DNA of 64,000 nucleotides. Origin: Calliopsis andreniformis. Taxonomy: Eukaryota; Arthropoda; Insecta; Hymenoptera; Andrenidae. The stretch is taken from NCBI RefSeq assembly GCF_051401765.1, contig NW_027480533.1, positions 1,302,001 through 1,366,000 on the forward strand. Reading direction: 5' to 3'. The position numbers and the translations under genes were made by a program. Below the pieces are notes generated by a model. That model had not been told where the DNA came from. It did no database searches and saw only the letters and a list, made by a program, of their open reading frames with translations. Shown here one piece after another: positions 1 to 9,772 of this stretch (its first letter is position 1; every line of letters begins with the position of its first letter).

Positions 1-1009
1 ATCCTCATTCTTCAATCCTCAATACCCAATCCTCAATCTTCAATCCTCAATCCTCAATCCTCAATTCTCAATCCTCAATCCTCAATCCTCAATCCTCAAT
101 CCTCAATGTTCGATCCGCAATACACAATCCTCAATCTTCTATCCGCAATCCTCAATCCTCAATCCTCAATCCTCAATCCTCAATCCTCAGACCTCAATCC
201 TCAATCCTCAATCGTCAATCTTCAATCCTCAATACTCAATCTTCAATCCTCAATCCTCAATCCTCAATCCTCAATCCTCATTCTTCAATCCTCAATACCC
301 AATCCTCAATCTTCAATCCTCAATACTCAGTCTTCAATCCTCAATCCTCAATCCTCAATCCTCAATCCTCAATCCTAATTCTTCAATCCTCAATACCCAA
401 TCCTCCACCTTCAATCCTCAATCCTCAATCCTCAATCCTCAATGCTCAATCCTCAATCCTCAATCTTCAATCCTCAATACCCAATCTTCAATCCTCAATA
501 CTCAGTCCTCAATCCTCAATCCTCAATCCTCGATCCTCAATCTTAATCTTCAACCCTCAATCCTCAATGTTCAATCCGCAATTCCCAATCCTCAATCTTC
601 TATCCGCAATCCTCAATCCTCAATCCTCAATCCTCAATCCTCAATCCTCAATCTTCAATCCTCAATACTCAATCTTCAATCCTCAATGCTCAATCCTCAA
701 TCCTCAATCCTCATTCTTCAATCCTCAACACCCAATCCTCAATCTTCAATCCTCACTCCTCAATCCTCAATTCTCAATCCTCTATCCTCAATCCTCAGAC
801 CTTAAACATCAAGACTCTACCCTCAGTCCTCGTCCTCAATCCACAACACTCAATCCTCGATCCTCAATCTTCATTCATCAATATTCAATCTTCAATCCTC
901 AATCCTCAATCCTCAATACTCAATCCTCAATCCTCAATGTTCTATCCTCAATACGCAATCCTCAATCTTCAATCCTCAATCCTCAATCCTCAATCCTCAA
1001 TCCTCAATC

Positions 1010-1030
1010 TTCAATCTTAATCTTCAATCC
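1010..1030 (+). repeat. TCTTAA phase-slip unit, example
   Basis: The six-base unit TCTTAA sits between TCTTCAA or TCCTCAA and TCTTCAA and is usually followed by CAGTACGC. It also puts a TAA into one forward frame, which is why several forward open frames end at these sites. Copies near 541, 1535, 9505, 17100, 19963, 20895, 25701, 28247 and others. Confidence 0.75.
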
Positions 1031-1228
1031 TCAGTACGCAATCTTCAATCCTCAATCCTCAATCCTCATTCCTCAATCCTCAATCTTCAATACTCAATAC
1101 TCAATCTTCAATCCTCAATCCTCAATCCTCAATCCTCAATCCTCAATCCTCAATCCTCAATCGTCAATCTTCAATCCTCAATACTCAATCGTCAATACTC
1201 AATCCTCAATACTCAATACTCAATCCTC

Positions 1229-1270
1229 ATTCTTCAATCCTCAATACCCAATCCTCAATCTTCAATCCTC
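1229..1270 (+). repeat. Gamma cassette, example
   Basis: Ordered variants TCCTCAT, TCTTCAA, TCCTCAA, TACCCAA (or CACCCAA), TCCTCAA, TCTTCAA. This is the most frequent ordered group, typically once per 100-350 bp across the window, often followed by TTCTCAA. It sets the scale between single heptamers and the kilobase blocks. Confidence 0.75.
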
Positions 1271-2548
1271 AATCCTCAATCCTCAATCATCAATCCTCAA
1301 TCCTCAATCCTCGATCCTCAATCCTCAATCGTCAACCTTCAATCCTGAATACTCAATCTTCAATCCTCAATACTCAATCCTCAATCCTCTATCCTCAATC
1401 CTCAATACCCAATCCTCAATCTTCAATCCTCAATCCTCAATCCTCAATTCTCAATCCTCAATCCTCAATCCTCAATACTCAATCTTCAATCCTCAATCCT
1501 CAATCCTCAATCCTCAATCCTCAATCCTCAATCTTAATCTTCAATCCTGAGTACGCAATCTTCAATGCTCAACCCTCAATCCTCATTACTCAATCCTCAA
1601 TCTTCAATACTCAATACTCAATCTTCAATCCTCAATCCTCAATCCTCAATCCTCAATCCTCAATCCTCAATCCTCAATCCTCAATCGTCAATCTTCAATC
1701 CTCAATACTCAATCGTCAATACTCAATCCTCAATACTCAATACTCAATCCTCATTCTTCAATCCTCAATACCCAATCCTCAATCTTCAATCCTCAATCCT
1801 CAATCCTCAATCCTCAATCCTCAAACTTCAATCCTCAAACCTCAATCCTCAATCCTCAATCCTCAATACTGAATACTCAATCCTCATTCTTCAATCCTCA
1901 ATACCCAATCCTCAATCTTCAATCCTCAATCCTCAATCCTCAATCCTCAATCCTCAATCCTCAATCCTCAATCCTCATTCTTCAATCCTCAATACCCAAT
2001 CCTCAATCTTCAATCCTCAATCCTCAATCCTCAATCCTCAATCCTCAATCCTCAATCCCCAATCTTCAATCCTCAGTCCCAAATCCTCAATCTTCAATAC
2101 TCACTCCTCAATCCTCAACCTTCAATCCTCAATACTCAGTCTTCAAACCACAATCCTCAATCCTCAATCCTCAATCCTCATTCTTCGAACCTCAATACCC
2201 AATCCTCAATCTTCAATCCTCAATCCTCAATCCACATTCCTCAATCCTCAATCCTCAATCCTCAATCTTCAACCCTCAGTACTCAATCCTCAATCCTTAA
2301 TCCTCAATCCTCAATCCTCAATCTTCAATCCTCAGTCCCAAATCCTCAATCTTCAATACTCACTCCTCAATCCTCAATCTTCAATCCTCAATACTCAGTC
2401 TTCAATCCTCAATCCTCAATCCGCAATCCTCAATCCTCAATCCTCATTCATCAATCCTCAATACCCAATCCTCAATCTTCAATCCTCAATCCTCAATCCT
2501 CAATTCTCAATCCTCAATCCTCAATCCTCAATACTCAATCCTCAATCC

Positions 2549-2600
2549 TCAATGTTCAATCCGCAATACCCAGTCCTCAATCTTCTATCCGCAATCCTCA
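2549..2600 (+). repeat. Alpha cassette, example
   Basis: An ordered group with ATGTTCAATCCGCAATACCC followed by TCTTCTA and TCCGCAA. Members start at 567, 2552, 4560, 6114, 7029, 8904, 10290, 12402, 13954, 16659, 18529, 19534, 20447, 21938 and 23021, with matching copies in B. Sub-forms have ATGTTGAATCC (3524, 5078, 11457, 15114) or ATGTTCGATCC (106, 22560, 27705, 29284). The ATG is part of a variant heptamer; there is no sign of a ribosome binding site before it. Confidence 0.8.
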
Positions 2601-3149
2601 ATCCTCAATCCTCAATTATCAATCCTCAATCCTCAATCCTCAATCTTCAATCCTCAATACTCAATCTTCAATCCCCAATGCTCAATCCTCAATCCTCAAT
2701 CCTCATTCTTCAATCCTCAATACCCAATGCTCAATCATCAATCCTCAATCCTCAATCCTCAATCCTCAATCCTCAATCGTCAGTCTTCAATCCTGAATAC
2801 TCAGTCTTCAATACTCAATCCTTAATCCTCAATCCTCAATCCTCATTCTTCAATCCTCAATACCCAATCCTCAATCTTCAATCCTCAATCCTCAATCCTC
2901 AATCCTCAATCCTCAATCCTCAATCCTCAATCCTCAATCCTCAATCTTCAATCCTCAGTCCCAAATCCTCAATCTTCAATACTCACTCCTCAATCCTCAA
3001 TCTTCAATCCTCAATACTCAGTCTTCAATCCTCAATCCGCAACCTTCAATCCTCAATCCTCAATCCTCATTCTTCAATCATCAATACCCAATCCTCAATC
3101 TTCAATCCTCAATCCTCAATCCTCAATTCTCAATCCTCAATCCTCAATC

Positions 3150-3230
3150 CTCAGACCTTAAACATCAATACTCTACCCTCAGTCCTCGTCCTCAATCCAC
3201 AACACTCAATCCTCGATCATCAATCTTCAA
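3150..3230 (+). repeat. Beta cassette, example of the ACCTTAA subtype
   Basis: Ordered variants TCCTCAG, ACCTTAA, ACATCAA, TACTCTA, CCCTCAG, then TCCTCG (six bases), TCCTCAA, TCCACAA, CACTCAA, TCCTCGA. The six-base unit shifts the heptamer phase by one. By eye I count about 83 beta cassettes in the window: 39 before 31.7 kb (from about 831 to 29638) and 44 after (about 32208 to 63420). They are crowded in zone I and sparse in zone II. The GATC in many of them is rare elsewhere in the array. Confidence 0.85.
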
Positions 3231-3867
3231 TCATCAATATTCAATCTTCAATCCTCAATCCTCAATCCTCAATACTCAATCCTCAATCCTCAATGTTCTA
3301 TCCTCAATACGCAATCCTCAATCTTCAATCCTCAATCCTCAATCTTCAATCTTCAATACTCAGTCTTCAATCCTCAATCCTCAATCCCCAATCCTCAATC
3401 CTCAATCCTCATTCTTCAATCCTCAATACCCAATCCTCAATCTTCAATCCTGAATCCTCAATCCTCAATTCTCAATCCTCAATCCTCAATCCTCAATCCG
3501 CAATCCTCAATCCTCAATCCTCAATGTTGAATCCGCAATACCCAATCCTCAATCTTCTATCCGCAATCCTCAATCCTCAATCCTCATTCTTCAATCCTCA
3601 ATACCGAATCCTCAATCTTCAATCCTCAATCCTCAATCCTCAATCGTCAATCTTCAATCCTGAATACTCAATCTTCAATACTCAATCCTCAATCCTCAAT
3701 CCTCAATCCTCATTCTTCAATCCTCAATACCCAATGCTCAATCTTCAATCCTCAATCCTCAATCCTCAATCCTCAATCCTCAATCCTCAATCCTCAATCT
3801 TCAATCCTCAGTCCAAAATCCTCAATCTTCAATACTCACTCCTCAACACTCAATCTTCAATCCTCAA

Positions 3868-5421
3868 TCCTCAATACTGAATACTCAATCCTCATTCTTC
3901 AATCCTCAATACCCAATCCTCAATCTTCAATCCTCAATCCTCAATCCTCAATCCTCAATCCTCAATCCTCAATCCTCAATCCTCATTCTTCAATCCTCAA
4001 TACCCAATCCTCAATCTTCAATCCTCAATCCTCAATCCTCAATCCTCAATCCTCAATCCTCAATCCTCAATCTTCAATCCTCAGTCCCAAATCCTCAATC
4101 TTCAATACTCACTCCTCAATCCTCAACCTTCAATCCTCAATACTCAGTCTTCAAACCTCAATCCTCAATCCTCAATCCTCAATCCTCATTCTTCGATCCT
4201 CAATACCCAATCCTCAATCTTCAATCCTCAATCCTCAATCCACATTCCTCAATCCTCAATCCTCAATCCTCAATCTTCAATCCTCAGTACTCAATCCTCA
4301 ATCCTTAATCCTCAATCCTCAATCCTCAATCTTCAATCCTCAGTCCCAAATCCTCAATCTTCAATACTCACTCCTCAATCCTCAATCTTCAATCCTCAAT
4401 ACTCAGTCTTCAATCCTCAATCCTCAATCCGCAATCCTCAATCCTCAATCCTCATTCATCAATCCTCAATACCCAATCCTCAATCTTCAATCCTCAATCC
4501 TCAATCCTCAATTCTCAATCCTCAATCCTCAATCCTCAATACTCAATCCTCAATCCTCAATGTTCAATCCGCAATACCCAGTCCTCAATCTTCTATCCGC
4601 AATCCTCAATCCTCAAACCTCAATCATCAATCCTCAATCCTCAATCCTCAATCTTCAATCCTCAATACTCAATCTTCAATCCCCAATGCTCAATCCTCAA
4701 TCCTCAATCCTCATTCTTCAATCCTCAACACCCAATCCTCAATCTTCAATCTTCAATCCTCAACCCTCAATTCTCAATCCTCAATCCTCAATCCTCAATC
4801 TTCAATCCTCAGTCCAAAATCCTCAATCTTCAATACTCACTCCTCAACACTCAATCTTCAATCCTCAATCCTCAATACTGAATACTCAATCCTCATTCTT
4901 CAATCCTCAATACTCAGTCTTCAATCCTCAATCCTCAATCCCCAATCCTCAATCCTCAATCCTCATTCTTCAATCCTCAATACCCAATCCTCAATCTTCA
5001 ATCCTGAATCCTCAATCCTCAATTCTCAATCCTCAATCCTCAATCCTCAATCCGCAATCCTCAATCCTCAATCCTCAATGTTGAATCCGCAATACCCAAT
5101 CCTCAATCTTCTATCCGCAATCCTCAATCCTCAATCCTCATTCTTCAATCCTCAATACCGAATCCTCAATCTTCAATCCTCAATCCTCAATCCTCAATCG
5201 TCAATCTTCAATCCTGAATACTCAATCTTCAATACTCAATCCTCAATCCTCAATCCTCAATCCTCATTCTTCAATCCTCAATACCCAATGCTCAATCTTC
5301 AATCCTCAATCCTCAATCCTCAATCCTCAATCCTCAATCCTCAATCCTCAATCTTCAATCCTCAGTCCAAAATCCTCAATCTTCAATACTCACTCCTCAA
5401 CACTCAATCTTCAATCCTCAA
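3868..5421 (+). repeat. Zone I, second step of the tandem (period 1554 bp = 222 heptamers)
   Basis: Landmarks at 3524/5078 (ATGTTGAATCC), 3877/5431 (CTGAATACTC) and 4560/6114 (ATGTTCAATCC) are each 1554 bp apart. This step contains no six-base slip unit, and its length is an exact multiple of seven. The B equivalent is about 32928-34481. Confidence 0.75.
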
Positions 5422-6460
5422 TCCTCAATACTGAATACTCAATCCTCATTCTTCAATCCTCAATACCCAATCCTCAATCTTCAATCCTCAATCCTCAATC
5501 CTCAATCCTCAATCCTCAATCCTCAATCCTCAATCCTCATTCTTCAATCCTCAATACCCAATCCTCAATCTTCAATCCTCAATCCTCAATCCTCAATCCT
5601 CAATCCTCAATCCTCAATCCTCAATCTTCAATCCTCAGTCCCAAATCCTCAATCTTCAATACTCACTCCTCAATCCTCAACCTTCAATCCTCAATACTCA
5701 GTCTTCAAACCTCAATCCTCAATCCTCAATCCTCAATCCTCATTCTTCGATCCTCAATACCCAATCCTCAATCTTCAATCCTCAATCCTCAATCCACATT
5801 CCTCAATCCTCAATCCTCAATCCTCAATCTTCAATCCTCAGTACTCAATCCTCAATCCTTAATCCTCAATCCTCAATCCTCAATCTTCAATCCTCAGTCC
5901 CAAATCCTCAATCTTCAATACTCACTCCTCAATCCTCAATCTTCAATCCTCAATACTCAGTCTTCAATCCTCAATCCTCAATCCGCAATCCTCAATCCTC
6001 AATCCTCATTCATCAATCCTCAATACCCAATCCTCAATCTTCAATCCTCAATCCTCAATCCTCAATTCTCAATCCTCAATCCTCAATCCTCAATACTCAA
6101 TCCTCAATCCTCAATGTTCAATCCGCAATACCCAGTCCTCAATCTTCTATCCGCAATCCTCAATCCTCAATCCTCAATCATCAATCCTCAATCCTCAATC
6201 CTCAATCTTCAATCCTCAATACTCAATCTTCAATCCCCAATGCTCAATCCTCAATCCTCAATCCTCATTCTTCAATCCTCAACACCCAATCCTCAATCTT
6301 CAATCTTCAATCCTCAACCCTCAATTCTCAATCCTCATTCCTCAATCCTCAGACCTCAAACATCAATACTCAACCCTCAGTCCTCGTCCTCAATCCACAA
6401 CGCTCAATCCTCGATCCTCAATCTTCAATCATCAATATTCGATCTTCAATCCTCAATCCT
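5422..6460 (+). repeat. Zone I, third step; contains the 497 bp missing from copy B
   Basis: This repeats 3868 onward and then passes into a beta cassette near 6350-6420. Copy B matches to about 5813 (34873) and resumes at about 6311 (34874), so 497 bp (71 heptamers) present here are absent there. Because 2252-2750 and 4260-4756 hold paralogous sequence, loss in B is the simpler reading. Near 6460 the sequence joins the block shared with 16.09 kb. Confidence 0.7.
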
Positions 6461-6884
6461 CAATCCTCAATCGTCAGTCTTCAATCCTGAATACTCAGTC
6501 TTCAATACTCAATCCTTAATCCTCAATCCTCAATCCTCATTCTTCAATCCTCAATACCCAATCCTCAATCTTCAATCCTCAATCCTCAATCCTCAATCCT
6601 CAATCCTCAATTCTCAATAGTCAATCTTCAATCCTCAGTCCCAAATCCTCAATCTTCAATACTCAATCCTCAATCCTCAATCTTCAATCCTCAATACTCA
6701 GTCTTCAATCCTGAATCCTCAATCCGCAATCCTCAATCCTCAATCCTCATTCTTCAATCCTCAATACCCAATCCTCAATCTTCAATCCTCAATCCTCAAT
6801 CCTCAATTCTCAATCCTCAATCCCCAATCCTCAATCCTCAATCCTCAATCCTCAATCCTCAATTCTCAATCCTCAATCCTCAAT

Positions 6885-6950
6885 CCTCAGACCTAAAACA
6901 GCAATAGTCAACCCTCAGTCCTCGTCCTCAATCCACAACCATCAATCCTC
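6885..6950 (+). repeat. Beta cassette, ACCTAAA/ACAGCAA subtype
   Basis: Units ACCTAAA, ACAGCAA, TAGTCAA, CCCTCAG, TCCTCG, TCCTCAA, TCCACAA, CCATCAA. This subtype recurs near 13379, 16552, 20340, 35484, 42138, 45298 and 49090; a sister form with ACCTCAA and ACAGCAA occurs near 8799, 18421, 37362, 47170 and 50968. Confidence 0.8.
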
Positions 6951-7999
6951 AATCCTCAATATTCAATCATCAATATTCAATCTTCAGTCCTCAATCCTCA
7001 ATCCTCAATCCTCAACCCTCAATCCTCAATGTTCAATCCGCAATACCCAATCCTCAATCTTCTATCCGCAATCCTCAATCCTCAATCCTCAATCCTCAAT
7101 CCTCAATCCTCAATCTTCAATCCTCAATACTCAACCTTCAATTCTCAATACTCAATCCTCAATCCTCAATCCTCATTCTTCAATCCTCAACACCCAATCC
7201 TCAATCTTCAATCCTCAATCCTCAATCCTCAATTCTCAATCCTCAATCCTCAATCCTCAGACCTTAAACATCAATACTCTGCCCTCAGTCCTCGTCCTCA
7301 ATCCACAACACTCAATCCTCGATCCTCAACCTTCAATCATCAATATTCAATCTTCAATCCTCAATCCTCAATCCTCAATACTCAATCCTCAATCCTCAAT
7401 GTTCTATCCTCAATACGCAATCCTCAATCTTCAATCCTCAATCCCCAATCCGCAATCCTCAATCCTCAATCCTCAAACTTAATCTTCAATCCTCAGTACG
7501 CAATCTTCAATCCTCAATCCTCAATCCTCAATCCTCAATCCTCATTCTTCAATCCTCAACACCCAATCCTCAATCTCCAATCCTCAATCCTCAACCCTCA
7601 ATTCTTAATCCTCATTCCTCAATCCTCAGACCTCAAACATCAATACTCAACCCTCAGTCCTCGTCCTCAATCCACAACGCTCAATCCTCGATCCTCAATT
7701 TTCAATCATCAATATTCAATCTTCAATCCTCAATCCTCAATCCTCAATCCTCATTCTTCAATCCTCAATACCGAATCCTCAATATTCAATCCTCAATCCT
7801 CAATCCTCAATTCTCAATCCTCAATCCTGAATCCTAGGACTTCAAACATCAATACTCAACCCTCAGTCCTCGTCCTCAATCCACAACCCTAAATCCTCAA
7901 TCCTCAATACTCAATCGTCATTCTTCAATCCTCAACACCCAATCCTCAATCTTCAATCCTCAATCCTCAATCCTCAATTCTCAATCCTCATTCCTCAAT

Positions 8000-8065
8000 C
8001 CTCAGACCTCAAACATCATTACTCAACCGTCAGTCCTCGTCCTCAATCCACAACCCCCAATACTC
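8000..8065 (+). repeat. Beta cassette, ACATCAT/CCGTCAG subtype
   Basis: Units ACCTCAA, ACATCAT, TACTCAA, CCGTCAG, TCCTCG, TCCTCAA, TCCACAA, CCCCCAA. Recurs near 8379, 17660, 18002, 21456, 21800 and at the B equivalents. Confidence 0.8.
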
Positions 8066-8452
8066 AATCCTCAATCTTCAATTCTCAATCCTCAATCCTC
8101 AACCCTCAATCCTCAATCCTCAATCTTCAATCCTCAATACTCAATCATCAATCCTCAATCCTCAATCCTCAATCCTCAATCCTCAATCCTCAATCCTCAA
8201 TCGTCAATCTTCAATCCTCAATACTCAATCTTCAATCCTCAATCCTCAATACTCAATACTCAATCCTCATTCTTCAATCCTCAATACCCAATACTCAATC
8301 TTCAATCCTCAATCCTCAATTCTCAACCCTCAACCCTCAATCCTCAGACCTCAAACATCATTACTCAACCGTCAGTCCTCGTCGTCAATCCACAACCCCC
8401 AATACTCAATCCTCAATCTTCAATTCTCAATCCTCAATCCTCAATCCTCAAT

Positions 8453-8640
8453 CCTCGGTCCTCAAACCACAATCCTGAATCCTCAACATTCAGCCCTCAG
8501 TCCTGAACAATCAGTTGTCAATCCTCAACCCTCAAGAGTTTATCATCAATTCACAGTTTTCAATACTCAATACTCAATCTGCAATCTTCAAATCTCTATC
8601 CACAAACATCAATTCTCATCACTCAACCCTCAACACTCAG
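8453..8640 (+). repeat. Delta block, copy 1 (most diverged segment of the array)
   Basis: This segment of about 188 bp departs furthest from the consensus heptamer yet still divides into sevens (CCTCGGT, ACCACAA, GAGTTTA, TCATCAA, TTTTCAA, TCTGCAA, ATCTCTA, TCCACAA and others). It carries GAGTTTATCATC and TTCACAGTTTTC, a subtype shared only with 37016-37203. It begins with CCTCGGTC and ends with CACTCAG. No function is recognisable. It could be the oldest surviving part of the array or a remnant of the seed sequence. Confidence 0.75.
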
Positions 8641-9772
8641 TCTTCAATCCTCAATCCTCAGTCCTCAATCCTCAATCCACATTCTTCAATCCTCAATACC
8701 CAAACCTCAATCTTCAATCCTCAATCCTCAATCCCCAATTCTCAATCCTCAATCCTCAATCCTCAGACCTCAAACAGCAATAGTCAACCCTCAGTCCTCG
8801 TCCTCAATCCACAACCATCAATCCTCAATCCTCAACATTCAATCATCAATATTCAATCTTCAGTCCTCAACCGTCAATCCTCAATCCTCAATCCTCAATC
8901 CTCAATGTTCAATCCGCAATACCCAACCCTCAATCTTCTATCCGCAATCCTCAATCCTCAATCCTCAATCCTCAATCCTCAATCTTCAATCCTCAACACT
9001 CAATCTTCAATCCTCAATACTCAATCCTCAATCCTCAATCCTCAATCCTCAATACTCAGTCCTCAATCCTCAATGTTCTATCCTCAATACGCAATCCTCA
9101 ATCATGAATCCTCAACCCTCAATCCTCAATTCTCAATCCTCAATCGTCAATCTTCAATCCTGAATACTCAATCTTCAACACTCAATCCTCAATCCTCAAT
9201 CCTCAATCCTCATTCTTCAATCCTCAATACCCAATCCTCAATCTTCAATCCTCAATCCTCAATCTTCAATCCTCAATCCTCAATCCTCAATAATCAATCT
9301 TCAATCCTCAGTCCCAAATCCTCAATATTCAATACTCACTCCACAATCCTCAATCTTCAATCCTCAATACTCAGTCTTCAATCCTCAATCCTCAATCCGC
9401 AATCCTCAATCCTCAATCCTCATTCTTCAGTCCTCAATACCCAGTCCTCAATCTTCAATCCTCAATCCTCAATCCTCAATCCTCAATCCTCAATCCTCAA
9501 TCTTAATCTTCAATCCTCAGTACGCAATCTTCAATCCTCAATCCTCAATCCTCATTCCTCAATCCTCAATCTTCAACACTCAATACTCAATCTTCAATCC
9601 TCAATCATCAATCCTCAATCCTCAATCCTCAATCCTCAATCCTCAATCGTCAATCTTCAATCCTCAATACTCAATCGTCAATACTCAATCCTCAATACTC
9701 AATACTCAATCCTCATTCTTCAATCCTCAGTACCCAATCCTCAATCTTCAATCCTCAATCCTCAATCCTCAA
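8641..9772 (+). repeat. Zone I heptamer DNA between delta and the 3.66 kb tandem; 195-bp loss near 9045
   Basis: This follows 18264 onward but lacks a 195-bp stretch near 9045 that is present at about 37.6-37.8 kb in B and in the 18.66-18.89 kb paralogue. Presence in two paralogues suggests deletion here. 195 equals 28 heptamers minus one, and the lost piece contains one beta cassette. A TCTTAA slip unit lies near 9505. There is no gene-like content. Confidence 0.7.

Larger units (their letters stand above)
1..1855 (+). repeat. Tail of an earlier superunit copy (matches 22455-24310 and 53224-55080)
   Basis: Landmarks keep a constant offset of 22454 bp to zone II of superunit A: ATGTTCGATCC at 106 and 22560, ATGTTCAATCCGCAATTCCC at 567 and 23021, and ATGCTCA at 1565 and 24019. 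The first bases of the window (ATCCTCATTC) match position 22455 directly. I noticed only a handful of substitutions, for example CGATCC at about 532 and 1312 where the other copies have CAATCC, and TTCTATCC near 140 where 22.59 kb has TTCCATCC. It contains one beta cassette near 831 and a TCTTAA slip near 541. Homology stops near 1855, where the sequence switches to the start of superunit A. Confidence 0.85.
1860..3867 (+). repeat. Zone I, first step of a three-step tandem (period 2008 bp)
   Basis: The marker AATACTGAATACTC at about 1866 recurs at about 3874 and 5428. ATGTTCAATCCGCAATACCC occurs at 2552, 4560 and 6114. The first interval is 2008 bp and the second 1554 bp. The extra 454 bp in this step carries a beta cassette (about 3160-3230), so 2008 equals 287 heptamers minus one base. 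It includes small private changes, for example AAACCACAATCC near 2145 where later copies read AAACCTCAATCC. Confidence 0.75.
6460..8640 (+). repeat. Zone I beta-dense block with delta (paralogue of about 16090-18263)
   Basis: Landmarks are repeated 9623-9630 bp downstream: CGTCAG at 6472 and 16102, ATGTTCAATCCGC at 7029 and 16659, CCTCGGTC at 8453 and 18076. It has beta cassettes near 6922, 7292, 7661, 7871, 8038 and 8379. The one at 8379 reads TCCTCGTCGTC, a variant shared with 36944 in B and absent from the 18.0 kb paralogue. It ends in a delta block. Confidence 0.75.

Noticed and set aside
3519..3530. Short inverted repeat TCAATGTTGA at ATGTTGAATCC markers as an operator or terminator
   Set aside because: Only four base pairs of stem with a two-base centre and no T-run; created by a single heptamer change and found only where that cassette was duplicated.
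6400..6425. AATATT palindrome in TCATCAATATTC beside beta cassettes as a protein site
   Set aside because: Six bases, explained by the neighbouring variants TCATCAA and TATTCAA. Useful as an SspI landmark, but nothing else supports a function.
8487..8530. TTGACA on the minus strand inside the delta block as a promoter -35 element
   Set aside because: It arises from TTGTCAATCC on the forward strand; at 17 bases spacing there is no TATAAT-like -10, only GAGGGC.
8450..8650. Delta block as a degraded gene or transposon end
   Set aside because: It still divides into heptamers related to TCCTCAA, has no terminal inverted repeats or target duplication, and encodes nothing recognisable.
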